A stretch of DNA of 64,000 nt, taken from positions 6,607,501 to 6,671,500 of the forward strand of contig NZ_CP108036.1 in assembly GCF_036170895.1 (NCBI RefSeq), written 5' to 3'. A program made the translations under genes and the position numbers. The stretch is from Streptomyces erythrochromogenes. GTDB taxonomy: Bacteria; Actinomycetota; Actinomycetes; Streptomycetales; Streptomycetaceae. Below the pieces are notes generated by a model that did not search any database, was not told the origin of the DNA, and saw only the letters and a list, made by a program, of their open reading frames with translations. Below are positions 57,721 to 64,000 of this stretch, piece after piece (the stretch's first letter is position 1; every line of letters begins with the position of its first letter).

Positions 57721-59361
57721 ATGGAAGCCACTCCCGGACGGGAAAGGCTGATCGAGCAGTTCAAGGCCGACGGCCTGAATGTGATGTTCGGAAATCCGGG
57801 GACGGTGGAACAGGGATTCCTCGACGCGGTGGACGCGGCGGAGGACTTCCGGTACGTCCTCGCCCTCCAGGAGACCGTGGCCGCCGGCATCGCCGACGGG
57901 TACGCCCGGGCGACCGGCGGCGCGGCCCTGCTCCAACTGCACTCCGGGGTGGGCCTCGGCAACGGCATCGGGATGCTCTACCAGTCGCTGCGCGGCCACA
58001 CCCCGCTCGTCGTCGTCGCCGGCGACGCCGGGGTGCGCTACGACGCCATGGACGCGCAGATGGCGTCCGACCTGGTGGCGATGGCCAGGCCCGTGACCAA
58101 GTACGCGACCCGCGTCACCGATCCGCGGTCCGTGCTCCGCACCGTCCGGCGGGCCGTGAAGATCGCGCTCACCCCGCCCCGCGGGCCCGTGTTCGTCGCG
58201 CTGCCCATGGACGTGCTGGACGAGCTCAACTCCGAGCCCGTCCTGCCGGCCACGGTCCCGCTCACGGACGTGGCCCCCTCACCGGCGTCGGTGGGCCGGG
58301 CGGCCGAACTGCTCGCCTCCGCCGAGCGGCCGGTCGTCCTGGTCGGGGACGGGGTGGCGCTCTCCGGGGCGCAGCGCGAGCTCGTCGCCGTCGCCGAGCT
58401 GCTGGGCGCCGACGTGTACGAGGTCGACTCCTCCGAGGTGAACATCGCGGCCTCGCACCCGCTGCGGCGCGGCCAGACCGGCCACATGTTCGGCCCGCAC
58501 AGCAAGGAGCTGGTCGCGGACGCCGACGGGGTGCTGATCGTCGGCACCTATGTCTTCCCGGAGGTGTTCCCCGAGCTGGAGAGCCCCTTCCGGGCCGGCG
58601 CGAAGGTCGTCCACATCGACCTGAACGCCTATGAGATCGCCAAGAACCACCCGGTGGACCTGGGCCTCGCCGCGGATCCGCGGCAGGCGCTGCGCGCGCT
58701 GGCCGGCGTACTGGAGCGGCAGCTGACCCCGCAGCGGCGGGCCGCCGCGGCCGCCCGGCTCGACGTACGGACCCGGGAGCGGGCCCGGACTGCGGGGGCG
58801 GCCGCCGAGGACGACGGCACGCCGATGGCCGTCTTCCTGCGGACCCTGGCCGAGCGCACCGGCGGGGACCTGATCGTCTTCGACGAGGCGCTGACCACCT
58901 CGCCGCTGGTCACCCGGTACCTGCCGGCGGAGCGCCCCGGCGACTACCACCTCACCCGGGGCGGTTCGCTCGGCGTGGGCTTCCCGGGGGCGGTCGGCGC
59001 CAAGCTGGCCCGCCCGGACCGGCTCGTCGTGGGCTTCGCGGGCGACGGCGGGTCCATGTACACCTACCAGGCGCTGTGGACCGCGGCCCGGCACGGCATC
59101 GACGCCAAGTTCGTCGTCTGCAACAACCGCAAGTACCGGCTGCTGGACGACAACATCGCCCAGTACTGGCGGGAGCGGGACATCCCTGAGCACGGCTTCC
59201 CGGGCTCCTTCGACCTCTCGCACCCCGAGATCGACTTCGCCGGGCTGGCCCGCTCGCTCGGCGCCGGCGGGATGCGCGTGGAGAAGCCGGACGAGGCGGT
59301 CGCCGCGGTGGGCCGGATGCTGTCCCACCCCGGACCGTTCCTCGTCGACGTGCAGATCTGA
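57721..59361 (+). CDS. ThDP-dependent decarboxylase/carboligase (benzoylformate-decarboxylase-like)
   Basis: Predicted 546 residues. Thr28 (FGNPGTVEQ) stands where benzoylformate decarboxylase has Ser26. Glu51 (LQETVAAGIADGYA) is the ThDP-activating Glu, and His74 (LQLHSGVGLGNG) matches catalytic His70. The ThDP/Mg motif runs from GDGGSMYTYQ at 441 to NN at 469. It probably decarboxylates a 2-oxo acid or joins aldehydes. The Ser-to-Thr change argues against plain benzoylformate. Distance to neighbours is 42 and 78 bp. Confidence 0.82.
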   Translation: MEATPGRERLIEQFKADGLNVMFGNPGTVEQGFLDAVDAAEDFRYVLALQETVAAGIADGYARATGGAALLQLHSGVGLGNGIGMLYQSLRGHTPLVVVAGDAGVRYDAMDAQMASDLVAMARPVTKYATRVTDPRSVLRTVRRAVKIALTPPRGPVFVALPMDVLDELNSEPVLPATVPLTDVAPSPASVGRAAELLASAERPVVLVGDGVALSGAQRELVAVAELLGADVYEVDSSEVNIAASHPLRRGQTGHMFGPHSKELVADADGVLIVGTYVFPEVFPELESPFRAGAKVVHIDLNAYEIAKNHPVDLGLAADPRQALRALAGVLERQLTPQRRAAAAARLDVRTRERARTAGAAAEDDGTPMAVFLRTLAERTGGDLIVFDEALTTSPLVTRYLPAERPGDYHLTRGGSLGVGFPGAVGAKLARPDRLVVGFAGDGGSMYTYQALWTAARHGIDAKFVVCNNRKYRLLDDNIAQYWRERDIPEHGFPGSFDLSHPEIDFAGLARSLGAGGMRVEKPDEAVAAVGRMLSHPGPFLVDVQI

Positions 59362-59439
59362 CCGCAGACCCGCCTGCCCGATCCGACTTGCCCGACCCGA
59401 CCAGTCACCCAGCACGGAAACGGAACAGGAGGAGACCGC

Positions 59440-59874
59440 ATGCCCGCCGAGCGGCAGCTGACCGAGGACGCGATCCGCAGTTTCGCCGAGAACTGGTACG
59501 TGGCGCTGGACCAGCACGTGGGCCTGGCCGATGTGCTCGCCCTGATCACCGAGGACCTGGAGTTCAAGGTCCCCGAGGACACCTTCCTCGGACACGAGGG
59601 GTTCGGCCGCTGGTACGAGGCCGTCACCCACCGCTTCTTCGACGAGGTGCACACGGTCACGAAGGTGGAGCCCGTCATCGAGGGCGACCGCGCCGTCGTC
59701 CGGGTCCTCGTCAACTGGCAGGCCAAGATCTGGGACCCGCCCGCCGCCCGCAGCCAGTGGCTGGGCTTCGACGCCGACCAGACCTGGACCGTGGTCGCCG
59801 GCCCCGACGGACCGCTGATCAAGCAGTACACCGTCAACGACCTGGCCCCGATGCCCGGTTCCGGCTCCCTGTGA
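59440..59874 (+). CDS. SnoaL-like (NTF2-fold) protein 1
   Basis: Predicted 144 residues with the cone-shaped NTF2 fold: AIRSFAENWYVALDQHVGLA, DLEFKVPEDTFLGHEGFGRW and VVRVLVNWQAKIW. NTF2-like proteins in bacteria are cyclases, isomerases, dehydratases or hydroxylase partners. GGAGGAGA precedes the ATG by 4 bp. It differs clearly from the next two proteins of the same fold. Confidence 0.7.
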   Translation: MPAERQLTEDAIRSFAENWYVALDQHVGLADVLALITEDLEFKVPEDTFLGHEGFGRWYEAVTHRFFDEVHTVTKVEPVIEGDRAVVRVLVNWQAKIWDPPAARSQWLGFDADQTWTVVAGPDGPLIKQYTVNDLAPMPGSGSL

Positions 59875-59896
59875 CCGCGGTGAAGGAGGACCGACG

Positions 59897-60352
59897 ATGA
59901 CCGAAGTGACACGGGAGCGGGTACGGGAGGCCTACGCCGCCCTCGGCTCCGGCGACCGGGCGCGGATCCTGGAGTACTACTCCGAGGACCTGCGCTGGCT
60001 GGTGCCGGGCAACCACCCCCTGGCCGGCTGGTACGAGAGCCTGGACGCCTTCCTGGAGCTGATGGGGCAGACCCACAAGCTCACGGGCGGCACCTTCCGG
60101 ATGGACCTGGAGGCGGTGCTGGTCGGCGAGGACTGCTCGGCGGACGTGTGCCGCAACGTCGCCCTGCGGGCCGGCGCCGCCGACGCGAGCGGGTCCCCGT
60201 ACGAGCGGATGGACTACCCGGTCTTCCACTTCATGCGGTGGCAGGGCGGCCGGATCGTCGAGGGCCGCGACGGGCTCTTCGGGGACTCGGCGACCGCCTT
60301 CAGCCAGTTCTGGGCGCCGTTCGCGCCGGACGGAACCCGCAGGGACCGATAG
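59897..60352 (+). CDS. SnoaL-like (NTF2-fold) protein 2
   Basis: Predicted 151 residues: VREAYAALGSGDRARILEYY, SEDLRWLVPGNHPLAGWYES and VFHFMRWQGGRIVEGRDGL. GNHPLAGW is a recurrent SnoaL_2 motif. It starts 22 bp after the previous gene and ends 4 bp before the next. Likely catalytic or ligand-binding; substrate unknown. Confidence 0.75.
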   Translation: MTEVTRERVREAYAALGSGDRARILEYYSEDLRWLVPGNHPLAGWYESLDAFLELMGQTHKLTGGTFRMDLEAVLVGEDCSADVCRNVALRAGAADASGSPYERMDYPVFHFMRWQGGRIVEGRDGLFGDSATAFSQFWAPFAPDGTRRDR

Positions 60353-60356
60353 GGGG

Positions 60357-60737
60357 ATGAGCGCGATGGACGCACGACAGATCCTGCAGAAGTACTACGA
60401 GTACGCCAACGCCGGGGACTGGGACCGCTGGTGCGACCTGTTCGCCGACGACCAGGTCATGGACGAGCAGCTCGCCGGCCACATCGAGGGCCTGGAGGTG
60501 CTCCGGTCGATGATGAAGGGCATGGGGACGATGTACCGGGTCTTCCACAACGAGCCCGTGCACTTCCTCGTCGACGGTGAGAAGGCCGCGGCCGTCTCCC
60601 ACCTGACCGCGGTCAGCGCCTCCGGAGAGCCCATCGAGGCCGAGGTCATGAACTTCTTCCGGATCGTGGACGGAAAGATCGCCTACATGGCGAACTACCA
60701 CGACACGGTCCCCTTCCAGGTGCTGAGCCAGGACTGA
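60357..60737 (+). CDS. SnoaL-like (NTF2-fold) protein 3
   Basis: Predicted 126 residues: ILQKYYEYANAGDWDRWCDL, FADDQVMDEQLAGHIEGLEV and FFRIVDGKIAYMANYHDTVP. The pattern is the classical polyketide-cyclase/SnoaL type. ATG 60357 follows AGGGGG directly; a second ATG at 60366 is possible. It precedes the GMC gene by 10 bp. Confidence 0.75.
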   Translation: MSAMDARQILQKYYEYANAGDWDRWCDLFADDQVMDEQLAGHIEGLEVLRSMMKGMGTMYRVFHNEPVHFLVDGEKAAAVSHLTAVSASGEPIEAEVMNFFRIVDGKIAYMANYHDTVPFQVLSQD

Positions 60738-60747
60738 GGGGGCAGAG

Positions 60748-62367
60748 GTGAGCGTGGAAGAGTACGACTACATCGTCGTGGGATCGGGGACCGCGGGCAG
60801 CGTGCTGGCGGGCCGGCTCTCCGAGGACCCGGACGTCTCCGTCCTCGTCCTGGAGGCGGGCGGCTCCCGGATCCCGCCCGAGGTGGACGACCCGTCCTCC
60901 TGGTACAAGCTCCTCGGCGGCCCCGTGGACTGGGGCTACACCAGCACCCCGCAGCCCGGGCTCGACGGCCGCCGCACCTACGAGCCGCGCGGCAAGGCCC
61001 CCGGCGGCAGCAGCAACCTCTACATCATGATGCACATCCGGGGCCACGCCTCGGACTTCGACAACTGGGCCTACCAGGGCGCGGCCGGCTGGGCGTACGA
61101 GGACGTGCTCCCGTACTTCGCCCTGCTGGAGGGCCAGGAGGACGTCACCGCCGCCACGACCGGCACCCGCGGCCCGCAACGGGTCACCAACGCCGGGCTG
61201 CACGGCCCCAACCCGGTCTCCCGCGCCTTCATCGACGCGGCCGTCGAGCTGGGGCACGAGGAGATCGCCGACTTCAACACCGACGGGCCCCGGCGCGGCC
61301 TCTTCGGCACCGGCTGGCACCACATCGACGTCGCCGACGGCCGCCGCCAGGGCGCCCTGGCCGCCTATCTGGAGCCCGCGCTCGACCGGCCGAACCTGAC
61401 CCTGCGCACCAACGCGCAGAGCACCCGGCTGCTCCTCGACGGGGACACCTGCACGGGCGTCGAGTACGTCCAGCTCCAGCCCCCCGCCCCGCTTCCGGGC
61501 AGTGACGTCCCCGGCCGGACCGTCCGGGACGGCCACAGCAGCGTCGCGGCGCCCGGGCTGCACACCGTACGGGCACGGCGCGAGGTGCTCGTGGCCGCCG
61601 GGGCGATCGAGTCGCCGAAGCTGCTGCTGCTCTCCGGCATCGGCCGGCCCGAGCAGCTGCGCGAGCACGGCATCGAGGTCGCCGCGGCCCTGCCCGGGGT
61701 CGGCGAGAACTTCCACAACCACGTCCTGACCGGGCTGATGGCCGAGGTCACCCAGGAGCTCCCGCCACCGGCGCAGAACCTGTCGGAGAGCGCTCTGTTC
61801 CTGTCCTCACAGCCGGGTCTGCCCGCCCCCGACCTGCAGATCGCCTTCGTCCACGTGCCGTTCGACGTGATCGTCGGCAAGGACCACCCGAACACGGTGA
61901 GCATCCTGCCCGGTGTCGTACGCCCGGTCTCGCGCGGCTGGATCAGGCTGGCGAGCGCCGATCCGCTGGCCCACCCGCTGATCAACCCGAACTACCTGGG
62001 CGACCGGTGGGACCTGGAACGCATGGTGCAGGGCGTCAAGATCGCCCGGGACATCTTCGCGACCTCGGCGTTCTCGCCCTGGTACAAGCAGGAGCTGCAG
62101 CCCGGCCCCGGCTACGTGAGCGACGACGACCTGCGGACCTTCGTGAAGCAGAAGTCGGAGAGCTACCACCACCAGGCCGGCTCCTGCCGCATGGGCATCG
62201 ACGACCTCGCCGTCGTCGACCCCGAGCTGCGGGTACACGGCGTGCGCAACCTGCGGGTCGTGGACGCCAGCGTGATGCCCGCGGTCCCGTCGGGCAACTG
62301 CCACACCGCCATCGCGATGATCGCCGAGCGCGCGGCGGACTTCCTGAGGGGGACCTCCCGTGCCTGA
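60748..62367 (+). CDS. GMC-family FAD oxidoreductase
   Basis: Predicted 539 residues. The FAD loop VVGSGTAGSVLAGRL is at residues 11-25, the second signature GAIESPKLLLLSGIGRPEQL near 290, and the active-site region SYHHQAGSCRMG near 472-483 with GNCHTAIAM near 516. This is the choline-dehydrogenase/glucose-oxidase group, which oxidises alcohols to aldehydes or ketones. It lacks a signal peptide, so it is cytoplasmic. Its 3' end overlaps the next gene by 8 bp. Confidence 0.85.
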   Translation: MSVEEYDYIVVGSGTAGSVLAGRLSEDPDVSVLVLEAGGSRIPPEVDDPSSWYKLLGGPVDWGYTSTPQPGLDGRRTYEPRGKAPGGSSNLYIMMHIRGHASDFDNWAYQGAAGWAYEDVLPYFALLEGQEDVTAATTGTRGPQRVTNAGLHGPNPVSRAFIDAAVELGHEEIADFNTDGPRRGLFGTGWHHIDVADGRRQGALAAYLEPALDRPNLTLRTNAQSTRLLLDGDTCTGVEYVQLQPPAPLPGSDVPGRTVRDGHSSVAAPGLHTVRARREVLVAAGAIESPKLLLLSGIGRPEQLREHGIEVAAALPGVGENFHNHVLTGLMAEVTQELPPPAQNLSESALFLSSQPGLPAPDLQIAFVHVPFDVIVGKDHPNTVSILPGVVRPVSRGWIRLASADPLAHPLINPNYLGDRWDLERMVQGVKIARDIFATSAFSPWYKQELQPGPGYVSDDDLRTFVKQKSESYHHQAGSCRMGIDDLAVVDPELRVHGVRNLRVVDASVMPAVPSGNCHTAIAMIAERAADFLRGTSRA

Positions 62368-62998
62368 TGCCGTCCTGCGCGAGGGCGCCCTGTCCGGGAC
62401 CCGGATCGCGGTCCTGGTCGAGAGCGACTACTACGAGCCGGAGATCTTCTACTACCAGCACCGGTTCGCGGAGGAGGGCGCCGAGGTCGACTTCCTGACC
62501 CGGCTGTGGGGAAACGACTCCATCACCTTCACCGGCCACGAGTACCGGGCGCCCTTCACCGTGAACCGGTCCCTGGAGGGTCTGAGCGACGAGGAGCTGC
62601 GCCGGTACGCGGCGATCGTCGTGCCCTCGGGCATGGTGGCGGACCGGCTGCGCTACACCGAGGACGTGGACGTCCTCGCACCGGCGACCGAGCTGCTGCG
62701 GCGGGCCTTCGAGGAGCCGACGGTCCTCAAGGGGATCATCTGCCACGGCATGTGGCTGGCGTCCTCGATCCCCGGGAAGATCCGCGGCCGCAAGGTGGTC
62801 TGCCACAACAACCTGATCGGCGACGTCCGCAACATGGGCGGGGAGTACGTCGACGAGGACGTGGTGGTCGACGGCGACCTGGTGACCGGCCGCACCGGGG
62901 CGCACCACCACCTGTTCGCCCGCCGGATCATCGAGCTGGTCTCGGCCGGGCGGGGCCGGGGGACCGTCCCCCGGCCACCGCTGGGAGGTGCCCCCTGA
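62360..62998 (+). CDS. DJ-1/PfpI-family protein (short form)
   Basis: Predicted 212 residues. ALSGTRIAVLVESDYYEPEI opens the fold, and GIICHGMWLAS holds Cys128, the expected nucleophile, in the classical C-H-G elbow. GTG 62360 overlaps the GMC stop. It is only distantly similar to the first DJ-1 protein of the operon, which has C-Y-G, so the two probably do different reactions. The C-terminus is Arg/Pro-rich. Confidence 0.8.
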   Translation: MPDAVLREGALSGTRIAVLVESDYYEPEIFYYQHRFAEEGAEVDFLTRLWGNDSITFTGHEYRAPFTVNRSLEGLSDEELRRYAAIVVPSGMVADRLRYTEDVDVLAPATELLRRAFEEPTVLKGIICHGMWLASSIPGKIRGRKVVCHNNLIGDVRNMGGEYVDEDVVVDGDLVTGRTGAHHHLFARRIIELVSAGRGRGTVPRPPLGGAP

Positions 62999-63447
62999 TG
63001 CCGGGCCCCGCGGACCGGCCGATGGTCTGGTCGCACGTGGGCCTGAACTGCGTGGACCAGAAGACCACCGAGGACTTCTACACCAGGTACTTCGGCTTCT
63101 CCCGGGCCCGGGTGGTCGACCTCGGGGAGTCCCGGATCGTGTTCCTGCGCAAGGGGGACGCGTACCTGGAGCTCTTCGCGGCGGGCACCGAGCCGGCCGG
63201 CACGGCGCCCGGGGGAGACGGGCCGCAGGCCCCGGGACGGATGCGCCACCTGGCGTTCCAGACCGACAGCGTGGACGCGTTCCTGGCCGAGCTGGGCGAC
63301 GCGGCGGAAGTGACCCTGGGGCCGCTGGACTTCGACGACTTCATCTGCGGCTGGCGGACCGTGTGGGTCCGCGACCCCGACGGGGTGATCGTCGAAGTGA
63401 GCCAGGGATACGAGGACGACAGCACTCACGACAAGGACGGTGCATGA
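62998..63447 (+). CDS. VOC (glyoxalase/dioxygenase superfamily) protein
   Basis: Predicted 149 residues, one VOC module pair. Metal-binding candidates are His13 (WSHVGLNCVD), His84 (MRHLAFQTD) and Glu133 (GVIVEVSQG). Members include glyoxalase I, epimerases and dioxygenases. The stop-start overlap TGATG couples it to the DJ-1 gene. It ends 1 bp before the AGE-like gene. The short acidic tail (GYEDDSTHDKDG) is likely disordered. Confidence 0.78.
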   Translation: MPGPADRPMVWSHVGLNCVDQKTTEDFYTRYFGFSRARVVDLGESRIVFLRKGDAYLELFAAGTEPAGTAPGGDGPQAPGRMRHLAFQTDSVDAFLAELGDAAEVTLGPLDFDDFICGWRTVWVRDPDGVIVEVSQGYEDDSTHDKDGA

Positions 63448-63448
63448 C

Positions 63449-64000
63449 ATGGCGGACGCCGTGAGCTTCTCCTTCTCCGACACCATCGCGGGCTACGTCG
63501 TCCGCTTCGACTCCGGTACGCGCCTGCTGCGGCTGAAGACCTCCGACGGTCGCGAGTTCGACGTCTCGCTGGCCGGCGACCCCAGCGCCGAACTGGTCCG
63601 CAACCTGGACGAGCCCTACATCGACGCCTCCGGGCACATCGACGAGATGCTCTCGCCGGGCCGGTTCCTCTTCGTCTACGGCGTCCACTACCCGGAGCAC
63701 GGCGGCCGCTTCGACGCCAAGCGCCTGGTGTTCCTGGGCCGCGGCGCCGAGGACTACCGCTTCGAGGAGGGCAGCTGGTGGATCAAGCAGATCGAGTCGC
63801 TGGCCGACTTCTACAAGCGGGCGCAGTTCGGCGACGGCCCGGTGGACTTCACCGAGTACCGCACCGAGATCCGGCTCGGCGGTGACAAGACCGCCAGCCA
63901 CGTCCAGGAGACCGACACGATCTCCCGCCTGGTCTACGGCATGGCCTCGGCCTACCTGCTGACCGGCAAGGACGAGTACCTGGAGGTCGCCGAGCGCGGC
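63449..64000 (+). CDS. AGE-epimerase-like protein, 3' end cut by window edge
   Basis: ATG 63449 opens a frame of at least 184 residues to the window edge. Residues 1-100 are a beta-rich N-terminal region (MADAVSFSFSDTIAGYVVRF). From about 150, SHVQETDTISRLVYGMASAY and LLTGKDEYLEVAERG match the (alpha/alpha) barrel start of N-acylglucosamine 2-epimerase-like proteins. The enzyme may isomerise a sugar or hydrolyse a glycoside. It is the last visible gene of the operon; more may lie beyond. Confidence 0.6.
   Translation, partial: MADAVSFSFSDTIAGYVVRFDSGTRLLRLKTSDGREFDVSLAGDPSAELVRNLDEPYIDASGHIDEMLSPGRFLFVYGVHYPEHGGRFDAKRLVFLGRGAEDYRFEEGSWWIKQIESLADFYKRAQFGDGPVDFTEYRTEIRLGGDKTASHVQETDTISRLVYGMASAYLLTGKDEYLEVAERG

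Noticed and set aside
56854..64000. Interpretation of the terminal operon as an aromatic polyketide cluster because of its SnoaL genes
   Set aside because: No ketosynthase, chain-length factor, ACP or ketoreductase is present in the visible part; NTF2-fold proteins alone do not define such a cluster.

Overview
The window is from a high-GC actinomycete, almost certainly a Streptomyces. The evidence is the extreme GC bias at third codon positions, frequent GTG starts, a BldD developmental regulator, sIHF, and the core gene order rpsD-alaS-ruvX-mltG-aro genes-efp-nusB-bldD-pyr operon-sIHF-gmk-rpoZ-coaBC-metK-priA-fmt-rsmB, which I recognise from Streptomyces chromosomes. Almost all genes to 39.4 kb are core housekeeping genes. 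Exceptions to the + strand direction are a DUF2470 haem-type gene, a STAND ATPase, bldD and a small HTH protein.

Region 1 (1-15.1 kb): a partial unknown gene, an iron-box-controlled DUF2470 gene divergent from rpsD, a STAND ATPase, two small alaS-linked proteins, alaS, ruvX, mltG, then the shikimate pathway (aroE, aroC, aroK, aroB, aroQ; the last four overlap by about 4 bp). Region 2 (15.2-18.3 kb): a proline-rich P-loop kinase, an M24 peptidase homologue with altered metal ligands, efp and nusB. Region 3 (18.4-29.3 kb): bldD on the minus strand, then the complete UMP pathway pyrR-pyrB-pyrC-(membrane protein)-carA-carB-pyrD-pyrF behind a PyrR-type RNA hairpin that covers the pyrR ribosome binding site. 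Region 4 (29.4-39.4 kb): sIHF, gmk, rpoZ, coaBC, metK, a helicase-dead PriA, an HTH protein, fmt and rsmB.

Region 5 (39.4-49.7 kb) is an accessory island between rsmB and rpe. It begins with a frameshifted immunity-like pseudogene, followed by a DUF6507-type protein, a 748-residue polymorphic toxin with a probable nuclease tip, a pentapeptide-repeat protein, a partly decayed tandem array of three small gene families (called A, B and C here), and a DUF6177-like protein. A 1.1 kb gene-free stretch follows, built as a nested inverted repeat with arms of about 188 bp and 82 bp. An MFS exporter closes the island.

Region 6 (49.8-56.6 kb): rpe, a SorC-type regulator, a small Tudor-like protein, an RNase Sa-like nuclease with its barstar inhibitor, a globin/ABM-monooxygenase pair, and a response regulator-flavoprotein fusion co-transcribed with a UBP zinc finger.

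Region 7 (56.85 kb to the window end) is a tight + strand operon of at least nine genes: DJ-1/PfpI protein, benzoylformate-decarboxylase-like ThDP enzyme, three different SnoaL-like proteins, GMC oxidoreductase, a second DJ-1 protein, VOC protein and an AGE-epimerase-like protein cut by the window edge. No polyketide, peptide or terpene core enzyme is visible. I do not recognise this combination as a described pathway; it is the best candidate here for an undescribed system, with the toxin/immunity island and its giant inverted repeat next.
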